Source: Motacilla alba alba
Taxonomy: Eukaryota; Chordata; Aves; Passeriformes; Motacillidae
Assembly: GCF_015832195.1 (NCBI RefSeq)
Contig: NC_052027.1
Coordinates: forward strand, 15,372,149 to 15,436,148
DNA: 64,000 nt
Direction: 5' to 3'
In this document: positions 24,724-36,800 of the stretch, piece by piece
Position numbering within the stretch: position 1 is the first letter of the stretch
Layout: every line of letters begins with the position of its first letter
Position numbers and translations under genes: made by a program
Notes under the pieces: generated by a model
What the model was told of the DNA's origin: nothing
The model's input: only the letters and a program-made list of their open reading frames with translations
The model's database searches: none

Positions 24724-27700
24724 CTAGGGAGTTAGATCTATTGACCAGCAGGAAACAGGATCACTGGCTGACTCCAGTCTGTAATCTTTCTTGTACAACC
24801 TGAAATGAAATCAAAACAAGAGAAAATGTGATAACACAATCAAGGGGCAGGGTCAGAACTGCCCTGCTGTGCGGATGGTACCAGGAGTCAGAGGCCTGTG
24901 TGGGTAGAGCTGCACCTCAGCAGGACCTGCACACTCACAGCACTTTGTCCCCATCACAGATGTGTGCTGAAACCAGCTGAAGGATAGAAAATTTTCGTCA
25001 TGGTAAATCCAACTGAGGAAACACCCTCCCTGTTCAGGAAAACCACACAAGCTGTACTCCCAGGGTGTAATTATTTCCCCCCAGTGAAATAGGAGCCTTG
25101 AGCCCTATAGCATCACTTAACAAATGCAGGCTTTTGGGGAAAAATTAAAATGCAAGTTATTAACACCAAGGAGATGTGTTCTTACAAACACCCCCTCAGT
25201 TTCATTTCTTTTTATCTCTGGTATTTGCTGATCAAATATATCTCAAAGCACACCCCCTCCCCTCCCTCCATATCTCGTACCTGGAAACTTTGTGCTCAGA
25301 TCCAGACACTCTCAGGAGTCTTTCCACAGCTCTCTGATCATTGTTGGAGTTACTCTCAAATTGTGCTTTTGAATAAAATTGACCTAAGCAACAGACACAG
25401 AAATTATTTAAAAATACAAACCAGCTGAGTGTTGCTGTTTGTTTAAGCCAAATGGCAGGAGACATTGGCATCTCTAACACCAGGAGACCAGCTCTCCATC
25501 TCAGAAAACAAACCAAAGATCAAGTTTGGATACTCCATTAGTAAGATTAGAAAATTCCTCTGTTTCATCTGTGATCTCCTGTTATCCCTAACACTCTCCA
25601 TGGGAAGGTTCAGCCTTTCTTTGATGGTTTTTCACAATTATTTCTTCCTTGTGGTTTTTGGAATATGGAGCCTCTCTGTTTGCAAAGTTTCCAAAACAAC
25701 TTCAACTTAGGTCCCACCAGGCTTTTTGGAGCCAAGATATTCAGGAGCAGCTGGCTTTCATTTCCTAACCATGATTGTTTACAATTTTATGTCCATTATT
25801 TATAGTCTGTTATTTGACATCAAATGAATTTTCTGCACCAATCATGTCATTCCACAGCACTGTTGAGGTTAACCCCAACTATTATTTCTGTCTTATTTTA
25901 ACATCTTCTAAATCCATAATGGGCTACTTCGAGTTGTGCCACTGGTGAGTGGAAAAGCATTGTGTTATATGTGTTATGTTTCCAGGGTGAGACCTCCCCC
26001 TTTTGGGATTGCTGGGCAGTAAAAGTTAAATGTCCAAAAGGAATAAATTAAATGCAAAGTTCCTCAAGAACTCCCCGAAACAAACCCCTGACTACAGTCT
26101 CATTTCAGGAGCTGAGTTACAAGAGCATTCTTTGCCACACACATCCATGCTGATACACACCCAGAACTCCAGTGACTTTGTCCGAAAAACGGTCAGTGTT
26201 CAAGAAATAGAGCCCAAGGAAATCATCTGGAAACCTGACCAAGGAAATTTTTACTGTGACCGTGTCAGGCAGTGATGCTGTAACACTCCTCTCCTTTTCA
26301 ACTGACACTTTCAGCCTAGGAAGTAAATGACGAAATTATTTCCAAGAAGAATGTGAAGAAAGAATATGTACTTAACTAACTGAATTAGTTAATCAAAATA
26401 ATTTCATTTTTGCCTTTTATCTCTTTGCAATTGCATTTTTCCTGATCTGTTTGTAGTTATCTTTAAGCCAGAAAATATTCAGTAGAATATCTTTTCTCTC
26501 CGTGCTGCACAACAGGTCTTGCAAATATACCAGGGGACAGTTTTTTGCTGATGAATACACTTTATTATCCATAATGACAAGAAATGCTTGGATGGGAAAA
26601 AAATTATCACCATTTTAATGAGAAAAAAGGTAGACTAATAAAATAATTCAATCTTTTTTTAATGAACAAGTCAATTTGTTTTTTCTTGGATATTTCATAA
26701 GTTTTTCAGATCTTGCCTTTCTTCTAACCCATTAATATTATTGTGATCTCAGGTGGTCTTGGAGAACACAAATGTCACTGTCATTTTGTTCCCTGCAGAC
26801 AGGATTAATAAGTGCTGATGCAAGGGCTCGGGTGCTGGATTGAAGCAGGAGGATCATTCTGCTTGGCAAATTATACTGGGACATAAATCCAGCCAGCTCT
26901 TGGCTCTCTTTGGATTGCAAGAATAATTGAAAGCAGTTGTTGTAGGACTTGTTATTGTCTAGAACTGTGTGTGTGGGAGCAGTGATGTGTGTCCTGACTG
27001 CCCCAGGCCAGCAGGGGATCCTTGTGGAGGCTTGTTCCAGCAATATAAAAAGGCTGGGGGAACCAGCTACACTCAGCTCTTCCTTGCGGTGCTGAAGGAT
27101 CCCGCTCTAATTACTCCAACAAATGAAGTCTGCTTCTAAAGTATCCCTTCTCTTACAGTGGTCATTTAGTTACAGACAGCTATTCCAACACTTTATGCCT
27201 GCCCATAAAAAAATGTCAGCTTCCCAGATGGGAGTTATTGCTAAAACTGAGGAGGAAGAAAATCCCCGCCTGTGTGGAGCCAAGTGCTGTATAAAAGGGA
27301 CAGTAAATGTCAAAGCCATCATTGACAGTGCTCACTCTGCCCTGGAGGAACACAAAGTGGCTGCTGGTGGCACCAGGCTGCTCTGCATGACTCCTTTCCT
27401 TAGGAGCATAAATACATGAACAGCAGGCTGATAGTGCGGTTGTTCTGGTTCTCTTTACACAGGCATGGAGAATTAAAATTAAACTTATTTTCTTCTCCAA
27501 ATTTGAAATGGAGGATTATGAAGATACCCTGCTGCTACTCACACTGATATACTTGCTGGAGAAGGACATTTGGAAGCACTTACTTCAGGTAAATGGGAAA
27601 GTAGAGACCTGAATGAGCAAAGATCTGACACATTTTCAAGTTTAGGAAAAGATAGGGAGATGTTTCTTACCCCTGGATGGTGGAGGAGTTTGACGTTGTC

Positions 27701-27845
27701 CATGACATCCAATTGTTCTTGTTATTGTGGCTTACAAGGATCGCATGAGTGTAGACATGGATTTGCACGGGGGGATTCACATAGTTAATATCAAACTGCA
27801 CAAAGTGATTTATTCCATCTCCCAGTTTCCCTGTCACAGTGAGTC
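24724..27845 (-). CDS. ITIH4: ITIH4 exons 20-23: C-terminal domain and stop
   Basis: Exons 27671-27845, 26161-26315, 25281-25383 and 24724-24799. They encode [10 protein letters not shown] and [20 protein letters not shown], then LKVSVEKE and [21 protein letters not shown] split over the junction, [10 protein letters not shown], and a short last exon with KKDYRLE and SCWSIDLTP before TAG at 24726-24724. The last exon is much shorter than that of ITIH3 (76 against 130 bases), as in mammalian ITIH4, which ends soon after the CWS motif. Confidence 0.9.
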
Positions 27846-30800
27846 CTTTAATACAAATTTGTTAGGTGATTTTTCTCTTAAGGTACAAGTGATCTTAATA
27901 AACCTGCTCCAGTGTTGTTACTGAAATGACTCCAGGGTCTCAAATCTAGTTTTTGGGGTGTTTCTGGCTCGCATCTCCACATGCCCCAGGTCTGTGGCGG
28001 GGTTACTAGAGCCGGTTTAATCCCATGCTCCCACCTCCTGCACACAGGTGTCTCTGTTCCATAATCAGAGCAGGTGCCTGGTTCCTGGGCCATGGCTCCT
28101 CAAGGACAGGACCACGGAAAGTCTGCTGTGCATCCAGAGCATGCACCTTTCTGTTGGCACACAGGGACCATAAGGCTTAAGGTCTCTGCATCCTCCAAAG
28201 ACCCAAGGGCTCGGTAGGAGAAAACGCTAAGGACCAAGGAGGATGTGACACCAGGAGGAGAAGGGGATTCTCAGCCAGATCTGTGAGAAGTGCCCCTGGC
28301 TGTTGCACCATTAATATTGCCTAACAGAAAGGCAGAATTTACCACAGTCTCTCTGGTCAGTGCAAGGCAGCAGGTGTGAGATGGCTCTTCATGAGAGGGG
28401 GTTATTCCCAAAAACACCAACTGCACCCACAGACCCAGTGACTCTCCTTATCTTGGTATTGGGGTAACACAGCTCACTCACCTTGCTCTGGATCTGACAG
28501 CAGGGGGACAGAGGTTTGTGCTCTCTTATCAATATTTAAGCAGATTCTTTCATTTTGTCTGGGTAATTGCAAGAGAAGTTGTGGATGTTCATTGGCTGAA
28601 AAGAAAGAAGAAAAATATCAGCAACAAAAAAAAATCTAGCCTCTGTGCTGGATAGGTACAACAAAAATAATTTTTAAATTTATACCTAAAACAGTAGTTA
28701 TAGCTTTTAAAGGATAGAATGATTAAAAACAAAGTAATAACTGTTGAAAAGCACACCCAGACACAGCACCTTTAAATGAATGAAACCACAAGATTTTAAA
28801 TATAGAGTTTACTAAGGACAAGGAGCTCTTAAAAAGGCTCAGGCTGAAGATTTGCTGGACTGCATTTCTTATATCCTTGAGCCAGAGACGTCTTCTCATG
28901 GAATACAGGGATACTTTCTACTTAAATGGAAAGAATTAGCCAAGCTTTGCAAGAAGAGGTAAAAGATTTTCACAGAGTTGATGCAGTCAGAAAAAGCATT
29001 GTTGCATGAAGAAGTGTACATTACAGCTGCATTAGAAATTGAAATGGGTATAGGATGTGTGTCACTTACCAATAGGTGGTGCTCTTAGGGCATCTCTGAA
29101 CCTGGAAACTGAAATAGTCAAAATTAATAAGAAGAGTTTAATGAAACATTTTTCTGCAAGTCAGCTGATGAACCAGGACAAATGCTGAACAGAAACTTTA
29201 ACAGAGCTCTTCACTGACAACTGCAGAGAGCTTTGCCTGAAACGAGCTGTCCCAATGGGGGAAAAGAGCAAGGATGGGGCCTATGCTCAGCTGGAGCTGT
29301 AGGAGGTTTAGTGCTGCATTTTCAAGGGTCACTGGGCAGTGCTGAATGCAGCATACCCAGCCCAGCCCCTCTGACCCCCCTGTGAGCAGCTACCTGTTGA
29401 AAACATCTTCCTGTTGCTGGCAGTTTGGAGCTCAGAGCGCAATCGATCTGAAAGAAAAGGGTTTTACCAATGTTTTGTTGCTTTGGGTTTATGCCTTGCA
29501 CCTCCCCTCCCCACATTTTGAAAGAGGGAATCTGTCCTGCTTGCTGTCCACTGACTTTTCTGGATACCCCAGGACTGGGGAATTATTTTGTTCTTGCATC
29601 CATTTCTTTCAGTTTACTAATACATGCTTTTCCATATCTTTCACATTTATTTTCAGGAGGTATATTTTTTTATTCCTGAAAAGGGACCAAGATTGTTTTC
29701 AAAATTTATAGTTCATTATAAAATACCTGTGGACTGAAATACATATAATAAAAAATAAATTGTATATCAAGTGGGCATCTCCAATCCAAATGCATTTATA
29801 GCATTTATATAAAATAAGGTTGATGTGACTCTACATATGAAATGAAATGAATCTTTATAGAATTATTCTGAGGATAAACAGAAGAGGAGTACTTACCAGC
29901 AGGTCGCATACCCCTCACTCCAGCAGCAACTGGAGAGAAAAAAAAAAAGAGTATCAGTGTTTTACTCATGATTGCATTACATCCCTTAGAGGACTGGTTC
30001 TGCTATTGAACTCCCCAGCAGCACTTTGAAAGAGGCAGCTTCCAGAAACAGGGCAGCATTGTGATTCTCTTGATACATTTCTATGAAATAACTAGAGCAA
30101 AACCAAAGTTCTTCACCTATAAAATTATTATTCAAATAAATGCAGTTTCCAGGGAGGAAAAACATACCTGAATCATCCTCCCAAGGCATTCTTGAGGGGA
30201 ATCTTTTGAAAGGTGCTTCACACGTGGTAGGAAGAAGCAGAAAGCATCATTAACACTATTGACTTGAAGAACTACTTTTCCTCAAGAGCACAGATAATTT
30301 TGACCTTTGAGACTTTCTGAATAGAAGATTTTCTCCCTTTATCCCTGTTATCCACCTAAAACCTGCATAGACTGGGGCAGGCATTGCTTATAATTTACCT
30401 CACACATTTTTTTAAATCTCAGATATTTCTCTCTGTAGAACAACCACCATGAACTATTTTGTTTTCTTTGGTTTTTGGGGTTTTTTGTTTGTTTGTTTGT
30501 TTTTAATTAGAGACTATGAAAATATGCTACTGGAAAAGAAGAAAATATTTACCTCCTGCTGGAAGATTGCTCGGCTTCTCATTATCTGTGAAGAGGAAGA
30601 GGGACAGATGAGTGTCATACAGTCAACACTGAATTACTTTACCCATGTGAACCAGCAAACTGGGACAAGGGCTTCAGGTGATGGTGTTTTTTGGGCTAAA
30701 GAATGGGTATACATAGCACTTGCAAAACTCTGACTGATGCCATACTTTCCCCACTGCAATAGTAACAGCTGTTAGACTACCTTTAGTTAATATTTAAACA

Positions 30801-33800
30801 AACTATTTTCCATTTCAATTGCAGTGCCTGTTTCATCACTTCACCTTTCAAAAAAATCCTGCATGTTTTATTTTGAAAAGAAGCCAATCCCTGAACTCCT
30901 GCCTCTGATTTGCCTCATTAGATCATTATCAAATGAACCTAAATGGAAGTCAACAACAACGAATCAAGAAGAGCAGAGCGTTTCAGAGCGTTTTTACCAG
31001 ACTCGGTGGGTTTGTTTGCCAGCTCCTCCTGCTGCTGGGGTTTGGTGACCACCATGGAAGTGAGCGGTGTGACAAAGCTGTACCGCAGGGACAGATCCAA
31101 GGCTTGGGCCTCCAGGGCCTTCTGGTCCTCTTCTTGGGCTGAAATACTGAAGTCTGTGTTAATGATGTAGCAAAAATGTGTAGAGACTATTAACAAATCA
31201 TCTTTAGATTCCTTTATACATTAGCTGTGCCTCCACAGATATTATTATTGAAGGGTCAGTAGTCTTATGGGGATAACTCAGCTGTTCATGTGCCTGAAAT
31301 TATGGAAATGCTTCATTCTTTGCAACACTGGAGCCTATGTATGGTTTAAATACATAAAAGTAATAGATACATGTCTCTGAATATCTCATGGACATCCATG
31401 TTGTTCAATTCCCTAACTATTGCCATTTCCTTATCTACAGACAATATTTCTGGGTGTGCAAGAACAGCTCAACATAATCCATACAACTGAAATATATTTC
31501 ATAGTAATTTCATGTAGCATGTGTTACAAAATGTGTTCATATATACATGAAATTGAATGTTGCAGTGTACTATAAACTGAAAGGCACTTCATGTTGATCA
31601 TACAGTAATGCAGTATTCTCCCAGTATCTTATGTTTTTGATACTGTTAGGAAAATATTTCTGTTTCTTAGTATTTTCTGATCATATCATTTGTGAATAAG
31701 GAATTTGTGTTTTGAGAAGTTAGAAGTTTGTTATGTGAAGCATTAAAATCTCTTACACTTTTTCCAGAAGCTGCTGAATGTTCAAGTAAGCCCACAGTCT
31801 CTCTATGAAATTCCCAAAGATGTATTTTTGATTTTGGAATACTTGTTCCTTCTCTTTGACATTTGCTTCTTCCTTAAGAGTCAAGTTGCTCGTGTGCTGA
31901 AGTGGGAGAAAACTGACCATCAAAAGAACAGCTCCATAAAATTCAGCTCTATAAACTTCATGGATAGTCACATTATGAGACTTAATATCTTTCAGTACCA
32001 GCTGTCCTTCAATTTTGTTCTTTCCCATTGGAAAATGCATCCCCAAAGTATCTAAAAAGCATGCATTTTAGATCTGTATTTCTGCACTTGAAACAATGAT
32101 GAAAAAAGGAGTTAAATTCTATTTCAGCATTTTTGAGATGAATAATTGAGATTTCCTACTTCATTGTAACAATAGCAACCTAAAAGTGCTTAAAAGGCTA
32201 AAATATTTGAATTTTGTTAAAGAATTAGCAAAATTGAATTAAAATTTCTGTTTACTTATTTGTGGATATTCTTCGAGGTTTTTCTTTTGTAGCAAATTCA
32301 AAAGAGGGTAATTTTAACAAATTACCTGAGAGAGCAAACAATGGGAGAACAGCTGAGACCCCAAACATAACAAACATATACTAAACACAAAACACTTCTT
32401 GAAGCCTCCTATCGTGCCACAAAAGACAGAAAGACGTTTTTCACAATCAGTAAACTAAACACTTACTGACTGAGCTTTAATTTCCACTGGCAAAAGATCC
32501 AACTCATTACTAATTTTTCCGGACACTATAATTTCAGATCCTTCAAAAAACAGCTTGAAATTATTCTTGGTCAATCCTTCAATGGAATTTTCTGGATACT
32601 GCATTTCAATTTGCATTAATATTGGGGTAGCCACTTCTTGATAAAAGCCCTAAGAAAAGCAGTAAGACAGAGAACACACACAAATGACAGAAAAATTGTG
32701 CAAAGCAATATATTGAAAGTCTAAAGCCCCCTTAAAAAGTTTTTTCTTTAGTAGTGCAAACTACTGCAAACTCAGAAATTGTCCACTTCCCCTGGACAAT
32801 TTCTCTTTTTACAGTACAGAAATATGTGAGTTTCCCAGTTTGTCTGAATGCGGCTGATTTGATAACTTTGAGTCATGGAAAACATGGAGGGTACAAACCC
32901 TCAGATACCCAAAATCACCTTCCTCCCTTGGCTAAGTAACAGGTAAACTCAACCCCAAATATTTCATCTCATAAAATCTGTGATTTTGCTGCTAGAACTA
33001 GATATGGGCTGAAGCTGATGAATGGCTTTCCTGGCACATTCCTTACTCCTGACCTGGAGCTGCAGGGCTGCATCAGCATTTTCATAGATACGCCGTGCTA
33101 TTCCCCCATTGCTCAGGGCCATTTTCTCCAGGAATTTATAACTGACATCAAACCCGAAGCCAAGGCAGAAAAGAGCATATTTCCCATTGATTGCTTTCTG
33201 AACATTTTCTTGAATTACTTCCACATTTCTCTCACCTGTAAATGAAACAAAAACACCATCGTGGGTTTGGGTCTTTTCAAGTGCAAAAAGACTGCAGCAG
33301 GTTAATGGAAAATTCTGCCTCAACTTTTTAAAAATAATTCAGAACAAAATACTAAAAAGATGGGGGGTATAATGTTAGTAATCGAATTGGAAATGAAAGA
33401 ACAACTCTGCTTATGGAGTGCCAGAACGTGATTATCCACCTTAATGACTTTTATTAGGTTCTACTGATGTTGTCATGGTTAAGTGCAAAATATTTTATAG
33501 GATTACAGGGCCAGAGGAGGTTTTTAGTACAGAAGGGACACACACTACAAGTTAAAAACACGAGGGATGGATACACTTCATCAAGCATTCAAATGACAAG
33601 CACCATCCATAAAAATTATGTGTGTCAATTCAGAGAAGAATGGATTGGTTAACGGTGCAATTCCAACAAACTGCCAATTAACTCAGCCATGCTTCTTTCC
33701 CAGCCCCTTTGTGTGACAGAGGAAAAGATTTTCACACCATCACCTTACTCCATTTGAAGAGCTGCTGATGGCCATGTAGTGAGAGCTTTTCCATCAGCAT

Positions 33801-36800
33801 TTCCAGGCAGAAGCTGTCACTGCCTGTAGCAATACCATGGGAGTAGCTCAGATTTTTGCTTTTTAGCTGCTTTGCTAGGGAAGGCAGTGTAGGTAATAAT
33901 GCCTGACACTCCACCCTGGCCTGATTTCTAACTGCTGGATGTGGGCAGCACTGGAGACTCACTGTGGCTGTGCTGGGGAGGCAGCACTGTGAGCTGAATT
34001 TTATTAAAAAACACAAACCAAATCAAGAAACCCCAAAGCAGAATAGCTCACACAATCTAAAAGGCAGAACGATCTTATTACAGGCTTACAGATGAAGTAC
34101 TATTGCTGACCTTGGAGTGATGCTGGTGCCACACAAAACTAAGACAAACCCCTATTCAAGACAAGGGAGTTTGTGCCATTGCTCCCGGAGTTGCTTATTT
34201 CACCTGATATTTCAATCTCAATACTTTGGTTTGTGCTGTCACAGCCGATCACTAATTAACACATGGCAAAGAATACAGAACAAGAAGCACCTTGAACATA
34301 TCTTAAGTTTGGGGCACAGAGGGTGAAGAAGCACAAGCAATATCTCTCAAATAGGACTGTATACAGTATCTGCAAAATGTCCATATTTTGTCTCCAGGTA
34401 TTTTACTTTTCTGTTTCAGCTGTGCCTGGAGTATTTCCAATTCCCTTGGGTTTATAAACTGGGAAGCCAACAGTATGCAGCAAAACGATTCCCAGCTAAA
34501 GGATGTGCAGTCACAGGCAGGCAGGCTGTGCTATCACTCCCTACAGCCCTCAGCAGAGCCCTCTCATAATGCCCCTCTCCAGATCCAGCAGTAGCTCGGC
34601 TCTGTATTCCAAAGTTCTTGTAAAACACAGGCTAGGTCTATCAATATTGGGATGCAAGTGTAACAGATAAAAACCCCAGAGGAGGGACGACCGTGTGCAG
34701 CATTCACTCACCAGAAGTGGGCTGGCCATCTGTCAGCAAAATAATCATGGAGACGCTGCGCTCTGGCAGCCCCTCGGCTTTCTCCAGCACGCCCACGGCA
34801 GCCAGCAGGGCACCACTGATGTCTGTGCCTGCAATGAGAGAGCAGGCATTGCTCACCTAAACCGGAGAATCACCGGCAGAGATTGCTGCCCTTCATCTGC
34901 GGAGGCCCTGCAGACTTGTTTAAAGTTTTCTGCAGGAAGTAATCCTTCCGAGGGAGGAAGATTTAGGGACTTAGCCTACTGGACTTAATTACCGGGTGTT
35001 ATACTGCAATGGCAGGGCCGGAGTGTTCTCTTGAGAGGGTTTTCCACACATATGTCACGGGAAATACAAACATGTCTAGAGGCATTAAAAAGTGCTTAAG
35101 TAAACACACTGTCATCTGTTAACCTATGTTTAAGAAAAGTTTCCCTGCCTTCTGTAAGAAGTCAGAGAAAAGAGCTGAGCATGGGTGGGTTTACTGTTTG
35201 TTCCTAGGGTAAGGAAACTTCTGTTCATACTGACAGTGTAACATTAAAGGGAGACAGAGCCCTTGAGAAGTGCTTAAAACTAAGTAATAACTCCAAGCAC
35301 ACTGACTGGTGCAGCAACTGAAATGCCTGTTTTATTTATGTGGCATAGCTTACAAGGGAGTATAACTTTGGATGGTTTTTTTTTTTGTTTTTTTTTTTGG
35401 TTTCTTTTTTTACAAGGGAACACAATATAAATAGGAAAAAAAAATCAGCAAATTGCTGTCAAATGTTGAGTGAATTGCCATTTTTCTGTAGCAAAAGTGT
35501 GCAACCAAGGAATCTTCTAATTGTCTCTGTGATAAAAATTGGAAACAAAACTTTGTGGCTTTGGTTCACAGATGTGCTGTAAGCATCTCCTATATACTAT
35601 ATGACTATATCTATCTATCTCATAATGTAGTCACCAGTCTGACCACTCACAGGCTTTCTTTCCCACTCACCACTTATAAGTCTTAAAAACTGACCTGCTT
35701 TGTAAGCACCAGTGGTAGCTCTGGGGCACTATATAACTAATAAAAATAATTATTTTCTAAGCAATTCATTCCACCTGGGTGCATATTTGTGGCTACGAGC
35801 ACGTGTACCTCCCCTGGCAGTGAGAGCCTGCACCAGTGCTGCAGCACTGGCCACGTTCTCCTCAGTGGCTGGCAGCAAAGAGCTCTTCCACTCCACCACT
35901 TTGTGGTTGAAGGTGATAAAGCTGAAATGATCTTCTTGGCGGAGGTCCTGCAAAATCTTCAACAGGGCATCCCTCGTCTGTTCCAAGGAGAAAACAATGA
36001 TTTTGATTGTTTCCACTTCTTTGCCAGAACTGGGATTGAAATTACAGTGTAATAAGGGAGTTCTCTAGAGGTCTGTTCCAGACACAGTCCTATGCCTTTA
36101 TTAAACACTAATGGTATGTGTTAGGTTGAGACAATCAGAAATAGACAATTAACTTAACTTACAGACACAAAATCCAACCTATGAGGGCTGTAGGGGGCTT
36201 GTCTGCTCTCAAACAGAGCTACATACACAGTCATCAATAAACATAAAACAGATAACAGATAAATTAACTCTCTAACCTTCATTAAAGAAAAATATAAACA
36301 CATGAAGTTCTGCAGAAATACAGAAAGTTCTCCCTGCCTCAATGTTTAATGCACATTAAAATAGTTGTGTCAGACAAGAGTTACTCCTATTAATAACTTC
36401 AATCTATGCATATGTATTTTCACTTCTGTAGGTCTGAATCTTTTGCTGTGTACAAAACCACTGTGTGCTTCCAGTGAGAAATTCTCAGTTGCTTCCTCAG
36501 AAGGCTGGGGGGTGTGTGCCTGCTGATAACTGAGATCATGCTTTCAGGGAAGTTACCTGTTCAATTTTTCTGCCTGTCATGGAGCCACTTCGGTCTATAA
36601 CAAAGATGACATTTTTGGGAAACACTGGCATTTCTTGGGGTGCAAAGTAATGGACAAAATACCCATTGACAATCTGAAATACAGAATGTGAAATCACCCA
36701 TAAAAGTACATCTAAAGAAATAAAGAATAAATCTTAATATTCTGGCACAGCAAGAAATGGGAAGCATGCTCAGCATTCTGCTCTCTCGATAAGCCCAAAT

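Noticed and set aside
30168..30202. Shorter version of ITIH4 exon 15 using a nearer AG acceptor
   Set aside because: It ends in phase 0 relative to the preceding exon and breaks the frame of the following exons, whereas the 48-base version fits.
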